Shown one piece after another: positions 20,412 through 29,540 of a stretch of DNA of 64,000 bases. Source of the DNA: Durusdinium trenchii. Taxonomy: Eukaryota > Sar > Dinophyceae > Suessiales > Symbiodiniaceae. Made by a program: the position numbers and the translations under genes. The notes below the pieces were generated by a model, which saw only the letters and a list, made by a program, of their open reading frames with translations, ran no database searches and had not been told where the DNA came from. The stretch covers positions 1,097,937 to 1,161,936 of the forward strand of contig CAXAMN010013891.1 in NCBI GenBank assembly GCA_963970005.1. The letters run 5' to 3'. The first letter of the stretch is position 1; the number at the start of each line of letters is the position of its first letter.

Positions 20412-20601
20412 TGGGGTAGTAGTGGGGACCCGCACTTGAGGATGGTTTTGAGCAAGAAGTCTTCGAGGTGAATGGTTATGTCTACTTCTACAAGTAAAGT
20501 TACAATGTAATTGTGTTACATAGTTCATGGTTCCATCTTAGACAACTCTAAGTGAATGCTGATGAATACAGTATGTTGCATAGCATCTCTTCCATCTATA
20601 G

Positions 20602-20826
20602 AAGATGCTCCTTGAGGAGGATGCTCCGATGCTCCTTGGCCTCCCAGGACCTGGTTTTGGTATGTTTTTGGTATGTTTGGTATGGAACAGGGGAGAAGAG
20701 GCCTTGGCTGTCGTTCCTGCCTCCGAGCCGAGATTGGTTCGTCCGAGGGCTTTGTCGGGTGTCGCTGGACCTTTGATGAAAGGCTCACGAGGGAGAACTG
20801 AAACATGGGACCAAACGGTTCCCTAG
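20602..20826 (+). CDS. Candidate exon
   Basis: Acceptor CTTCCATCTATAG, then KMLLEEDAPMLLGLPGPGFG and a continuous frame with GEEALAVVPASEPRLVRPRA, to TAG 20824-20826. A 31-bp GTATGT...GAACAG stretch inside could be a very small intron, which would shift the rest to EKRPWLSFLPPSRDWFVRGL. Confidence 0.38.
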   Translation, partial: KMLLEEDAPMLLGLPGPGFGMFLVCLVWNRGEEALAVVPASEPRLVRPRALSGVAGPLMKGSRGRTETWDQTVP

Positions 20827-20846
20827 GCTTCCAACCACCATCAACT

Positions 20847-20943
20847 TAATAGGCTCGGCTTAACCGAATCAACTAAGGATTTTACACAACGCCGACTCCA
20901 GGTTGTTCCCATTTCTTAAAAATGGTCGAACGGAAGTCCAGGG
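20847..20943. repeat. Dispersed repeat R, copy 1
   Basis: AATCAACTAAGGATTTTACA and ATGGTCGAACGGAAGTC are shared, in order and spacing, with 61909-61996. No terminal inverted repeat seen. Confidence 0.7.
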
Positions 20944-21514
20944 TTGGCAGGTGAAGTTGGCAGCTTGAAAGGTGTTCGGAGTCCAAGATATCCTTTCAGA
21001 TCTGCGGAATATCATGAGTTAGTAGGGGGGAGCCTTTCATTAATGGTTTGTTATTGATATTTGATAAAAAAATCGGAAGTAAACGTTCGCGATGCTGGCC
21101 ATGCAGCGCGAGGGAGACTGCACTATTGACATCATGGGTGTGTTCGTCCGTGTGTCCTGCTCGAAAGATACAAACAGACTGACAGACCGATACAAACATA
21201 CCGAACCGACAACACAAGCTGCTTCCCACACCAACACCAGCAACCAACCCGCCTCGTGGGGTGCTACTGACACATTATCCATTGAATCTGTGCGGGCGGC
21301 TTCTACCACGAAGGGGTGTAAATACCTTTAACACCTTTCACCGACCTCTTTATGGTTTCATGGTTTCCCCACGAAACAAGAACAGGCAAACTGCGCTTGG
21401 TGTGTCGGAGACGCTGTGCTCGCGCCTCCGGGATTTACACCGATACCGCGTCCTCGGTGGTCAAGAGACACACCGTATGGGGCCGATGGCCGATGGCTTA
21501 CATGATACCGATAC

Positions 21515-21829
21515 CTATAGTATAGAAGGATCAGTTCTCCCAAGCTGGATCAGTCCGGCAAGTGGTCTTCTCAAATCGTACCTTGCACGTGTCGGCTCAT
21601 GCCGCCCCCATTCTCCACATATGGTTTTCTCAATGACGATTTCTTCTGGTTCAGGAGCGCCGGAGGCGCACTGCAGCCATGAGTTGGGGAACCCAGGTAG
21701 AGCCGCGCCATTCTCCCAATGCAAAGTCCTTGACATCACCCCCATGCAGAGACGGAGTGACTCCGTCCATTCGCTTCTTTGGTTTGGATGATCCAGGCTG
21801 GGCAGATCTTGATGGAGATGTGTTCTCAA
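21515..21829 (-). CDS. Coding-like frame on minus strand
   Basis: On the minus strand the frame reads WENGAALPGFPNSWLQCASG and APEPEEIVIEKTICGEWGRH, then RARYDLRRPLAGLIQLG. The plus strand is open over the same region (KSYLARVGSCRPHSPHM). The minus reading has the more protein-like acidic/aromatic balance. No domain named. Confidence 0.28.
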   Translation of the reverse strand: MRTHLHQDLPSLDHPNQRSEWTESLRLCMGVMSRTLHWENGAALPGFPNSWLQCASGAPEPEEIVIEKTICGEWGRHEPTRARYDLRRPLAGLIQLGRTDPSIL

Positions 21830-22157
21830 TGTGGTCGATGTTAGACCGTCCCGTTTTTCGTGAGGGAAAATGAGGCGTCGACGGAAGGTCTCAAAGATTT
21901 CAGTTGTCTTCTGCTGCGATGCTCAGCCAAAGGGTGAAAGGAACGGACCGGTTTTGCTGGGAAAGCACTGGTCGTCTTTGCATGGGAGAAGAAACCAATC
22001 ACCTGAACCTGCCAGCACAGTGCCAGCAGTGCTGCATGGGCATTGAGGTGTGGGCATCCTGGGATCAAACAACGTCGCAGACCAAAACACCAGGTGATAC
22101 CGAACAGATACCTACCTAGCGCTTCCTGTCAGGGTGCCCAATGGAGACCTGTAAGTA

Positions 22158-22418
22158 GTGGGAGATATCCAGCCAGGTGACCCCGAAGCAGCCGGTATAC
22201 AAGATAGCTGTTCAAGGATCACCTACACAGGATCCTCAGGAGCTACAAGGATCCTCAGGACCTACAAGGATCCTCCACACCTACCAGCATATTTCAAAGA
22301 TCTGGAGCGCCTCCTGGTGGAAACGACCCATGTGTTGGCCGAAAGGTGTGGGGTCTCAGATCTCAGGATGTCACGGAGTCCGTTTGCCCCAAAGCTAGAA
22401 TCCAGCTCCCACACCTGA
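22158..22418 (+). CDS. Candidate exon
   Basis: Reads SGATRILRTYKDPPHLPAYF, then KDLERLLVETTHVLAERCGV, to TGA 22416-22418. Contains a short tandem repeat of AAGGATCCTCAGGA(G/C)CTAC. A helix of leucine/glutamate type is evident. Acceptor possibilities near 22172. Confidence 0.35.
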   Translation: MGDIQPGDPEAAGIQDSCSRITYTGSSGATRILRTYKDPPHLPAYFKDLERLLVETTHVLAERCGVSDLRMSRSPFAPKLESSSHT

Positions 22419-22502
22419 ACCCCCCACATAGAAATGACTATATTGACATTGGATGTCTCGTGTCACAGAAGTCATTTTCCTATCCCCCAAAACTACGCAC
22501 CC

Positions 22503-22537
22503 CCATCCCCTCTCTCTCTCTCTCTCTCTCTCTCCTA
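22503..22537. repeat. (CT)n tract ending in CTAAG acceptor
   Basis: About 15 CT units followed by CCTAAG: a pure pyrimidine tract directly before a coding-like segment. Confidence 0.85.
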
Positions 22538-22672
22538 AGACCGGCGCTCCCTCCGAACGCGACCCGCATCGACCGAGGACATAACCCATCCCTGGCGGGC
22601 AAGAGTCGGTTCGCCTTCTTGTCACCTCCGGTTCGGGAGACAGGCCCGGTGAACGGCCGAGAGAAGACCGTT
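22538..22672 (+). CDS. Internal exon after (CT)n
   Basis: Reads PALPPNATRIDRGHNPSLAG, KSRFAFLSPPVRETGPVNGR, with consistent G/A first positions. The 3' border near GAAGACCG is uncertain. Family unknown. Confidence 0.38.
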
Positions 22673-22943
22673 TTGGGGTGGATGGAGGTGGAAGGAGGGT
22701 GGGTGTGAAAGAGCTGGTTGATTGGGGAGGTTGGAGCTGGTTTCCAAGGTGTTCGTTCTTCTGGGAGGATGGCTTCTCTTGCTTTTAAGGTTGGAAATGC
22801 TTTGAACATCCCGGTAAATAACGAGAAGTTTGGGTGTTCTAATCCATCGCCGTGAATGGTTCTCCCAATTGACCACCATGTCTGGGCAGTGCTTTCCATC
22901 ACCAGACATGTGATTTGTGCAGTCTTTGTGATACCATCCGTGT

Positions 22944-23243
22944 TTGTGTGGAAAAGGGGGAGAGCAGACCCAAATTCTTCGGACTTCCTCGTGCTGTCGG
23001 GAGTCTAACGGGAGTCGACTCTCAGGATGTGATCCCAACTCACGCCATGCTGAGTTACTTTCGTCTGAAAAGACAAACAATCCTGACTATATCGGGAGCA
23101 CAGACCTCCGAACCGCCGATCACCGAGCTTCGGTCGACCTGTTGGAAGTACCCGGTCGATCAGGACCCTTTTTGGAGCCGGGGTTCACCGGGTCGGACGG
23201 AGGCAAGCTCGGAGGGTTCGGAGCCAGCTGGAAACCAAGTTAA
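22944..23243 (+). CDS. Candidate exon
   Basis: Reads LRTADHRASVDLLEVPGRSG, PFLEPGFTGSDGGKLGGFGA, to TAA 23241-23243; the last 50 codons are best. An overlapping frame is open as well. It lies 22 bp before an inverted-repeat element. Confidence 0.33.
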   Translation: MCGKGGEQTQILRTSSCCRESNGSRLSGCDPNSRHAELLSSEKTNNPDYIGSTDLRTADHRASVDLLEVPGRSGPFLEPGFTGSDGGKLGGFGASWKPS

Positions 23244-23262
23244 CCATAACACCATAACAAAC

Positions 23263-23366
23263 AGATACCAGCAGTCACAAGACGGGGTGCTATCCATGGA
23301 GGTTAGGGGTGCCCATTCTCCACTCACTTAGGGACCAAAAACCACCCCTTTGTGACTCCTGGTATG
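23263..23366. mobile_element. TIR element, variant of family 1
   Basis: AGATACCAGCAGTCACAAGA / CCTTTGTGACTCCTGGTAT, with GGACCAAAAACCACCCC inside, the same CCAAAAACCACC word as family 1. Confidence 0.72.
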
Positions 23367-23530
23367 GGCTTCCAGCATCTTCCAGCTGTTTGTTTCGTAG
23401 GGACTGACAACAACCTGACGTCAGTCCCTTACACCTACACTGGCTTTCCCCCGACAGGGTGTCCCCTGATGTTGGTGGCGCCCCGTTCGACCGATGTCCG
23501 ACACCCCAGAAGCCACAGTTCTTTGTTCGT

Positions 23531-23624
23531 ACCTGGTGCGTCTCGGGAATGAGGGTGGCTGGATCCAGTCAGGAATCTCTAGACAGGGCGAAACGCCACC
23601 CTCATTCCCTACTAAGTACCAGTC
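23531..23624. mobile_element. TIR element, family 5, copy 2
   Basis: Arms TGGTGCGTCTCGGGAATGAG(GGTGGC) and (GCCACC)CTCATTCCCTACTAAGTACC; core GGATCCAGTCAGGAATCTCT and AGACAGGGCG. Related copy at 11841. Confidence 0.82.
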
Positions 23625-23806
23625 AACTCGATGAGTCATACAGAGTCGTCGAAAGCTCATCACAGAAGACGGTGGGCCCATTTTGGAAAGACGGCTGCCG
23701 TGTTGGAATCACCAGGCCTAAGAGGCTCAAGCCATGGTGTAGAAAACACGAAGAGACCACGAAGATGGCAAAACATGCTCTCACTTCCGCAAAAACACGG
23801 CCATGA
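23624..23806 (+). CDS. Candidate last exon
   Basis: Reads ESYRVVESSSQKTVGPFWKD and RPKRLKPWCRKHEETTKMAK, to TGA 23804-23806. Basic. It starts at the edge of the element just upstream. No clear acceptor. Confidence 0.33.
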   Translation, partial: QLDESYRVVESSSQKTVGPFWKDGCRVGITRPKRLKPWCRKHEETTKMAKHALTSAKTRP

Positions 23807-23928
23807 AATGAATTCTCCCCTGTGAGGTTTCCCATGATGAAGCCCCCCTCTAGACTCTAGACTCTAGGCCTTGTTGATATGCTTTCACTTCATGAATTTG
23901 GAGCCTTCTCCATTCACTACTTTGGCAG

Positions 23929-24156
23929 ATCGACATGCTTGTGAAGTCCCTGTCACCCTTAGCATCCCTTAGCGATCACAGCATTCCATCACTACAGATC
24001 ATGGCCATGGTCGTTTCCACGCGCTCGGCGTGTTCAAGTCCGGGCGATCTCGTTTCAGAAGACCGAGCTGCAATAGAGTACGTAAGTGCAACGCAACTTG
24101 CCAGTGGACTATCCTGTTCAAGTCTGCCCGGAATCCTGCCAGCTGTTGGTCTCTGA
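23929..24156 (+). CDS. Probable last exon
   Basis: The acceptor CACTACTTTGGCAG opens, in phase 0, IDMLVKSLSPLASLSDHSIP, then GDLVSEDRAAIEYVSATQLA and SGLSCSSLPGILPAVGL, to TGA 24154-24156. Good acceptor and intact frame; helix-rich, family unknown. Confidence 0.42.
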   Translation: MDMLVKSLSPLASLSDHSIPSLQIMAMVVSTRSACSSPGDLVSEDRAAIEYVSATQLASGLSCSSLPGILPAVGL

Positions 24157-24302
24157 ATCCTTGGACGTCCATCTAATTAGATGCCCTTAGCACTTGCATT
24201 TTAGGGTGTTTAGCCACCTGCAAAACTGCCTTCAGTCCCTCAGTCACGCGTGAGTTACGCCAGTTCCGAGGGACGCTCCCAGGCCCCTCGACCCGCCACG
24301 CC

Positions 24303-24569
24303 ATGGCGGCACCGGTGACCACGGTGGTTGGTGTGGGCAGACATGGCTCGCTGGCTGGGCCTGCGGTCAGTGTGACCTTGTCAGAGATGTGCGGGGGGAG
24401 ATCAAGCAAGTTAAAGGACATAACAAAGAGAAGGCCCTCCCAGGGGGTTATCATGATTGATCTGGTTTTGCCAAGCTTGAAAGACCTGTCGATACACATG
24501 TCATCACATGTTTGTTGCCGGGACTGTCTATTCTTTGGCCCATCCACCTGGCCAGTTTGGCGAAGGTGA
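24303..24569 (+). CDS. Candidate first exon or small gene
   Basis: ATG at 24303 then MAAPVTTVVGVGRHGSLAGP and SKLKDITKRRPSQGVIMIDL, to TGA 24567-24569. The antisense frame in phase stays open for 242 codons (24173-24901). That length is notable, but the plus reading has a natural start. Confidence 0.35.
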   Translation: MAAPVTTVVGVGRHGSLAGPAVSVTLSEMCGGRSSKLKDITKRRPSQGVIMIDLVLPSLKDLSIHMSSHVCCRDCLFFGPSTWPVWRR

Positions 24570-24858
24570 CGTTTTTCACAGGATTGGTCTGGTAGAACCT
24601 GATAAGGACAAGTTGGATTGCTGATGTTTGTTTTCGCATGTTTCGCGATGTTTGCGCTTTTCGGTATCAATACTGCAACACACTGATTTGTTGTTTGCAA
24701 GTCTGTTTGGCCATCATTTTTGCCTCTCATAAGACCCACACACTGTTTGAGCTCAATTGGACCGTTTTGGACCCGGACCCGGATATACTCTTCATGTTGA
24801 TCGGTGTCTGAGTGTCTTTGGGGGTGTGCCCCACAGCAAGAACAAGGAGCTGTTCCAG

Positions 24859-25080
24859 CGGTGTTTTCGTTGAAAAGACGAACTCCTTCATCGAAGCCCA
24901 CTGGTTCCTTGGTGCCTCCCCGAGTCCCCGAGGCTCGTGCTTTTGGCCCTGGCGTCGTTGGCCCTGTTGATCCTCAACGGCGTCATCAGCCAGGAGAGCC
25001 TCAGCAAAGTGGTGCTCGGCGACAGAGCTGGATCGAAGGTGAAGACAGAGCTCTTCTCGTGGCTGGGTGAAGAAGGATAG
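24859..25080 (+). CDS. C-terminal region with a hydrophobic helix, frame shift inside
   Basis: From AG at 24857-24858 the frame reads GVFVEKTNSFIEAHWFLGAS. After about 24938 the coding signal moves one frame to RLVLLALASLALLILNGVIS, then QESLSKVVLGDRAGSKVKTE and LFSWLGEEG, TAG 25078-25080. The LVLLALASLALLIL stretch could be a transmembrane helix. The shift means an unseen splice event or an indel. Confidence 0.38.
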
Positions 25081-25133
25081 AGGGTGTCGCACGTACTATC
25101 CTGATTCATATATGCGTTTAATTCCCCTCGCAG

Positions 25134-25310
25134 ATGCGTTGTCTTGTTTTGCCGCATCTGCTGTGGCAAGGCGAGTTTCTCGGCCACATCAAGCCCAAAT
25201 CATGTCAGGGAGACCAAACCACCGTGTGGCAGTCGCTCCAAAATGGCCATGACCTCCAGTTGACCCATGGACCTCTCAAAAGAGAGAGGCAACCCGAGCA
25301 AGTTCGATGA
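25134..25310 (+). CDS. Candidate last exon
   Basis: Good acceptor (TTTAATTCCCCTCGCAG), phase 0: MRCLVLPHLLWQGEFLGHIK, then DQTTVWQSLQNGHDLQLTHG, to TGA 25308-25310. Two other frames are open over parts of it, one continuing as an ATG frame at 25267-25548 (MDLSKERGNPSKFDEGRRKS). Confidence 0.37.
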   Translation: MRCLVLPHLLWQGEFLGHIKPKSCQGDQTTVWQSLQNGHDLQLTHGPLKRERQPEQVR

Positions 25311-25746
25311 AGGCCGCCGCAAGTCATGGCAGCCATCGAAGCCGAAGCCCAACGCCCAAACCGGGTTCATCCGAAGCTCAGCTCACCTGGCGCACCGTGA
25401 ACCCCACCAACACCACACCCACCTGCACCCACCACATCCGTCGCCCAAACTGCGCACGAGAAACCACCCAAATCGCACCGAACGAACCTGTTTCGACCGG
25501 GGCGTCCAGTCCTCGACGTCGCGTTGGGAGGAGGAGTTGCGACCATGATCGAACACGATGAACGACCGAACTCTGCATTGAAAGGAATTGGTCGCTAGCC
25601 TTATCTTTCTCCCTTGACCCCTTTCGTTTTGCTCTGAGCAAGGGTGTTGCTTTTCGAAAGGTATTTGTGCATGTGTGTGTGTGTGTATGTGAGTTGCTGT
25701 GTTGGTGTGTTGGTTGGTCGGTTGGTCCCTTGGTGCATTGGTGCGT

Positions 25747-25935
25747 TAGTTCGTTTGTTTTGTTTTGTTTTGTGTTGTGTTGTTTTGTGTTGTTTTGGGT
25801 TGGGTTGGGTTGGGTTGGGTTGGGTTGGGTTGGGTTGGTTGGTTGGTTGGTTGGTTGGTTCTTTGGTTGGTTGGTTCTTTGGTGGGTTGGTTGATTGGTT
25901 CTTTGGTTCATTTGTTTGTTTGTTTCGTTGGCCCG
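25747..25935. repeat. TTTTG / TTGGG / TTGG array
   Basis: A purely G/T block passing from TTTTG units to about eight TTGGG units to TTGG units. Not a known telomere repeat of algae (TTTAGGG). Confidence 0.95.
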
Positions 25936-26350
25936 ATGAATGTTACAACAATATGTTGTGTCACCTCAAAAGTGACAGCTTATGCCACAACAGCCACTTT
26001 GTGTTGGAGAAGATGCTGCGTTTTCTCTTCTCCACCACAACTGCCTGCCCCCACCTCTCGAGGTCTCGACTCTACTCGTATTGAGCCTTAAGAGGTTGCC
26101 CACCTGCTCGGGTCGCCCCACTGAGCCCCGGACGGCGAACCGGCGCCGGACTTCAGGCGGCTCAGCGGGGGCGGCTCCGCGCGGAGCGTCCGCGCGGACG
26201 GCCACGCTGAAACCTCGCGCTCAACGACGCCCGCGGGGGCGGTGTTCGCGACGGCAGCCTGGCTGCCAGGCTGGAAGACGTGGACTCCAGTCCGAGCAGT
26301 GAAGGCAAGGCATTTGGTTGGGTTTTTCATGGTTTTTCAATCGATTCGTT

Positions 26351-26521
26351 GGTGCGATGGGTATGGAGAATTGGTCTCTACATGCACCTTCTCCTGGAGA
26401 CCTTCTTTTGAACACCGCCTTCCAAATCGCTGTTCTGTCGGTCCGAGAGCGCGTTCGGGCGGCCGCGTTCGCGTTCGGTCACCCGGGTCACGGCTTTCTG
26501 GATCGGAAACGATGGATCTGA
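26351..26521 (+). CDS. Candidate last exon
   Basis: Reads GAMGMENWSLHAPSPGDLLL, NTAFQIAVLSVRERVRAAAF and FGHPGHGFLDRKRWI, to TGA 26519-26521. The AFQIAVLSVRERVRAAAF helix is convincing, but splice borders are not clear. A GC-rich coding-like island (26100-26270) precedes it. Confidence 0.35.
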   Translation, partial: GAMGMENWSLHAPSPGDLLLNTAFQIAVLSVRERVRAAAFAFGHPGHGFLDRKRWI

Positions 26522-26915
26522 ATGATTTGCTCATCCCAAACAAAAAGAATCAAGAACCCTCAGTTCGGTGAAGGTTTGGTTCCAAACCCCCGTTCTGTAG
26601 GGTCAGGTCACCCTCCAGTTCGTGAGGGTACCAATGAGTCTATCCGGGATCCTTGAATCCTTGAACCATTGTTCTCGTCCGCGACCGGAGTACCGGCTTC
26701 TACACCGGAGTAGTCAGGTGATCAGATGAGGGCGAGGTCCGAAGGTGCAGGGCCAGCAAGGTTGCTCCTAGTGGTGGATGGTGTTTGCGCTGAAGAGCTG
26801 AAAGTAAGTGAGACATTCTGGGTCATTGAGAGCTTGGAGGCCATTCCAAAAAATTGAAATGGAAAAGAGAATTGAAAGACCTTATCCAAGACCCTATAAG
26901 ACTGAAATCATCTGA

Positions 26916-27086
26916 AACGTATCATTGTGTTATTTGTCCCACCTTCCCGGCAAAGCTGAGGTCACCACCACACTGCAGACTCTGTCGGTAGCTGAGCTAG
27001 CGACGCCGGGGATGCCAGCGCCAGTGGAGGAGGCTGGGAGTGCGCCAGAGCCAAACCAGGACAGTGATCCTCTAGAGCCAAACTAA
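26916..27086 (+). CDS. Acidic C-terminal exon
   Basis: Open from a TGA at 26913 and reads LSHLPGKAEVTTTLQTLSVA, ELATPGMPAPVEEAGSAPEP and NQDSDPLEPN, to TAA 27084-27086. Proline/glutamate-rich acidic tail. No ATG is needed, so it fits an internal-to-last exon. AG choices near 26978 (CTGCAG). Confidence 0.4.
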   Translation, partial: NVSLCYLSHLPGKAEVTTTLQTLSVAELATPGMPAPVEEAGSAPEPNQDSDPLEPN

Positions 27087-27640
27087 AGCAGTGACCCTCT
27101 ACAATGATAGTTTAGTGGTACCAGCCAGGCGCTGTGTTTGGTGCCATGTTTCACGTTGGCCATGTGTTGGCAACGGCTGTGTGTGTTGGAGAAGCTGAAA
27201 CGGCCAAGGAATCGGCTCCACCAAGCTTTCAGTTGGCACGTCCTTGGACTGCACTGAGTATCAAAAGTGGGAGTGCGGATCTACGGTGAGTCTGGGTGTT
27301 TGAACAGGTGCCTCAGGTGCCGTTGTTTTGTTTCCAAATGTGGCCAAATTGTGTAGGGAAATTGAAGTCATGTTTGGTAGTCGCTGTAGAAGCCTTAGCT
27401 TCGGTTCAGGAAAAAGGCATACATAGCATAGAGTCGCGATATTCCCCAAAGACACGCAAATTGGGCGTGGCTCAATCCCCACAAAGGTCGGGGCGCCCGT
27501 GTCCACCCTCAAGAAGCGACATCGAACCATCTCCATGTCCGCTGAACTGCGTTTCATTGGAATCAAACGAATGGCCCGGGCCCGGGAGCATTGAAAAACA
27601 TACATACAAGATCCCCACCCCCTTAACCATTGTTTTGAGG
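27087..27640. other. Coding-like on both strands, undecided
   Basis: Minus strand 27261-27560 reads MKRSSADMEMVRCRFLRVDT and LRLLQRLPNMTSISLHNLAT; plus reads LKSCLVVAVEALASVQEKGI. No splice sites settle it. Confidence 0.25.
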
Positions 27641-27900
27641 GGGGGGGCCTGAAAAATGTAACTTCCAATTCCCCCCCCCTCCCCCCCCCCTGAAAAATGT
27701 AACTTACCCCCCCCAGGCCCAGCATTGAGGTACATGAATCTAAAAATGTAACAACATGCCTGCGAGGGATGTAGTTACATCATCTGGACCCTCCCTTCTT
27801 TGGGGGGGGGGGAGAGGGGCGGGGGGGGGAGGGGTGTGAAAAATGTAACTTGGAGTGTGCGAGGTTGAAAGTTACATTTAATAAGCCCCCCCCCATTGGG
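27640..27900. repeat. Homopolymer-rich, AAAAATGTAACTT words
   Basis: G and C runs (up to 10) separate short copies of GAAAAATGTAACTT and its complement. Non-coding. Confidence 0.8.
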
Positions 27901-28049
27901 GGAGAATGCATTGTGCAGAGTCTTGTGATGTCATTTGCCTGCGATAGTAGCAGGAATGGATCAAGAGAGAGGTCGTATGATGTTGTATGAAGTAAGAGCT
28001 AGTCAAAGACAATCAAAGCGAGAAAATCAGTGCAGTCAGAACACAGGGT

Positions 28050-28625
28050 GAAAAGGCATGTGTACATGTAACATCATGTTACATATGCCAGCTGCGCAAG
28101 CACATTCCAGGTGATACTGCATGCTTCCAAGGCCTGGACACACCTAAGTTACAATTGCTTATGGGTCCACAGCACATCACAACAAAACACAACAAGTCCA
28201 CCAAAGCACTCCAGTTGAAAAGGTATGTTTAAATGTAACATGTGACAGCTGCACATAGCACAGATTAGGTGAAAATGCATGTTTCCAAGACGTCCACATG
28301 TCTAAGTTACATTTCTTTCTTGCATTCTGGTCCAACACTGCTGACACTGTGGCACAGCAGGTCTAGAATTAAACGCACTCCTCCCACAACATCAAAACAG
28401 AAGAACTCCAACCAAAGCACACCCAGTGATAAAGGCATTTAAATGTAACATATGCCAGGTGCACACAGCACAGTCTGGGTGATAATGCAAGTTTCCCAGG
28501 CCTGCGCACACCAAAGTTACATTTCTTTCTGGCATTCTGCAGAGGAACCAGCTGATGAGAAGAGTTTTGCGTAGTCGAAGAGCGCAGTCGAAGAAGAAAA
28601 GAGCCCATACTCTTCAAGCAGCCTC
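28050..28625. repeat. Three diverged tandem repeats of ~170-210 bp
   Basis: AAATGTAACAT starts at about 28066, 28233 and 28443. Each is followed by CAGCTGCxCAxAGCACA, a GGTGAxAxTGCAxGTTTCC word, and (T/A)AAGTTACATTTCTTTCT before TTGCATTCTGG. Possibly a decayed satellite. Confidence 0.78.
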
Positions 28626-28659
28626 ACTGAGTCTTGCGTAGTGTTACCTTGAACCATCC

Positions 28660-28830
28660 TAGACCTGAAAAAATGTAACTTACATTTTTTACATATTTAG
28701 TTACATTTTCCCTGGAATAATGTAACTTGCATAAGTTACATTTTTCATTAAAAGCCTAACAAATGTAAGTTACATTTTTCCAGGTATATGTAAAGGGCTA
28801 AATGTAAGTTACATTTTTTCAGGTCCCCCC
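28660..28830. repeat. Dense (A)ATGTAACTT / AAGTTACAT(T) palindromes
   Basis: At least eight copies of TGTAAC, TGTAAG or GTTACA within 170 bp, several forming near-perfect palindromes such as AAATGTAAGTTACATTTTT. Confidence 0.85.
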
Positions 28831-29043
28831 CCTGCTAAGGGGTAGGGATCATACAAGTATATTGGGCACATGTAATGGCAATGTATAGTAAAGAACATGT
28901 AGTGCTGAGACTTTCTTTGGAGAGGGCTGCGGTTCTGAGCATTTGCAACAAGCAATCCCCGCAATGAACCTAATCCAAAGATAAAGTATATAGAGATATG
29001 AAAATCTAAGGAAAAGCATACCTATGATACCTGTGGTGGACTC

Positions 29044-29283
29044 ATGTACAGCACTCTTACAGGTAAACACGTCACACCACTCCGCCGATCATTCCACTCC
29101 CCAGCGGCACGCCGCGTTTCGGCCACTATGTGTCCCATTCCCGAATGGCACAGACTCACGCAAATGCTTTACACCAAAGCCGCGCCAAACCGCATGGCAC
29201 AGCGACATGACAGACGTAATTTGGCCACACGGTGTGCCACAGACTGGATACAACCATGTCCAGGACGCCCGCTCCGAAAGTAG
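29044..29283 (+). CDS. Candidate exon, basic
   Basis: Reads LTGKHVTPLRRSFHSPAARR, MCPIPEWHRLTQMLYTKAAP and RHDRRNLATRCATDWIQPCP, to TAG 29281-29283. An AG acceptor (CACTCTTACAG) lies at 29052-29062. An alternative frame is open too. Family unknown. Confidence 0.33.
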   Translation: MYSTLTGKHVTPLRRSFHSPAARRVSATMCPIPEWHRLTQMLYTKAAPNRMAQRHDRRNLATRCATDWIQPCPGRPLRK

Positions 29284-29396
29284 AAGTAGGAGTAGTCAGT
29301 AGTCACTCTCCGACTCTGTGCGTTTGAGAGTACTCTTTTCCTTGACCGGTCCTTCAAATCTGGTCCCCTGACTTCTTGCTCTCCTCATCATGACTT

Positions 29397-29540
29397 GTGC
29401 TTCAACATGCGTTGGTAAGAAGAAGGCGGAGCCTCTGGTTGGACTGTTTTCGATGCGCCTCCTTCCAGGAAGCCTTTGTTGTGCACAGGCCTGTCAGAGT
29501 TCTTGTCGGGCCACTTCTTTCCTTAATTGAAGATGGCTTT
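29397..29540 (+). CDS. Weak candidate exon
   Basis: Frames reading KKKAEPLVGLFSMRLLPGSL or FRCASFQEAFVVHRPVRVLV are open; no border evidence. Confidence 0.2.

Noticed and set aside
24173..24901. 242-codon open frame on the minus strand
   Set aside because: Largely an in-phase mirror of plus-strand coding-like tracts (24303-24569, 24859 onward), with no splice sites or recognisable domain; kept only as an alternative.
25644..26084. Frames through the TTGGG/TTGG array
   Set aside because: Repeat-derived valine/glycine/leucine/tryptophan strings; not genes.
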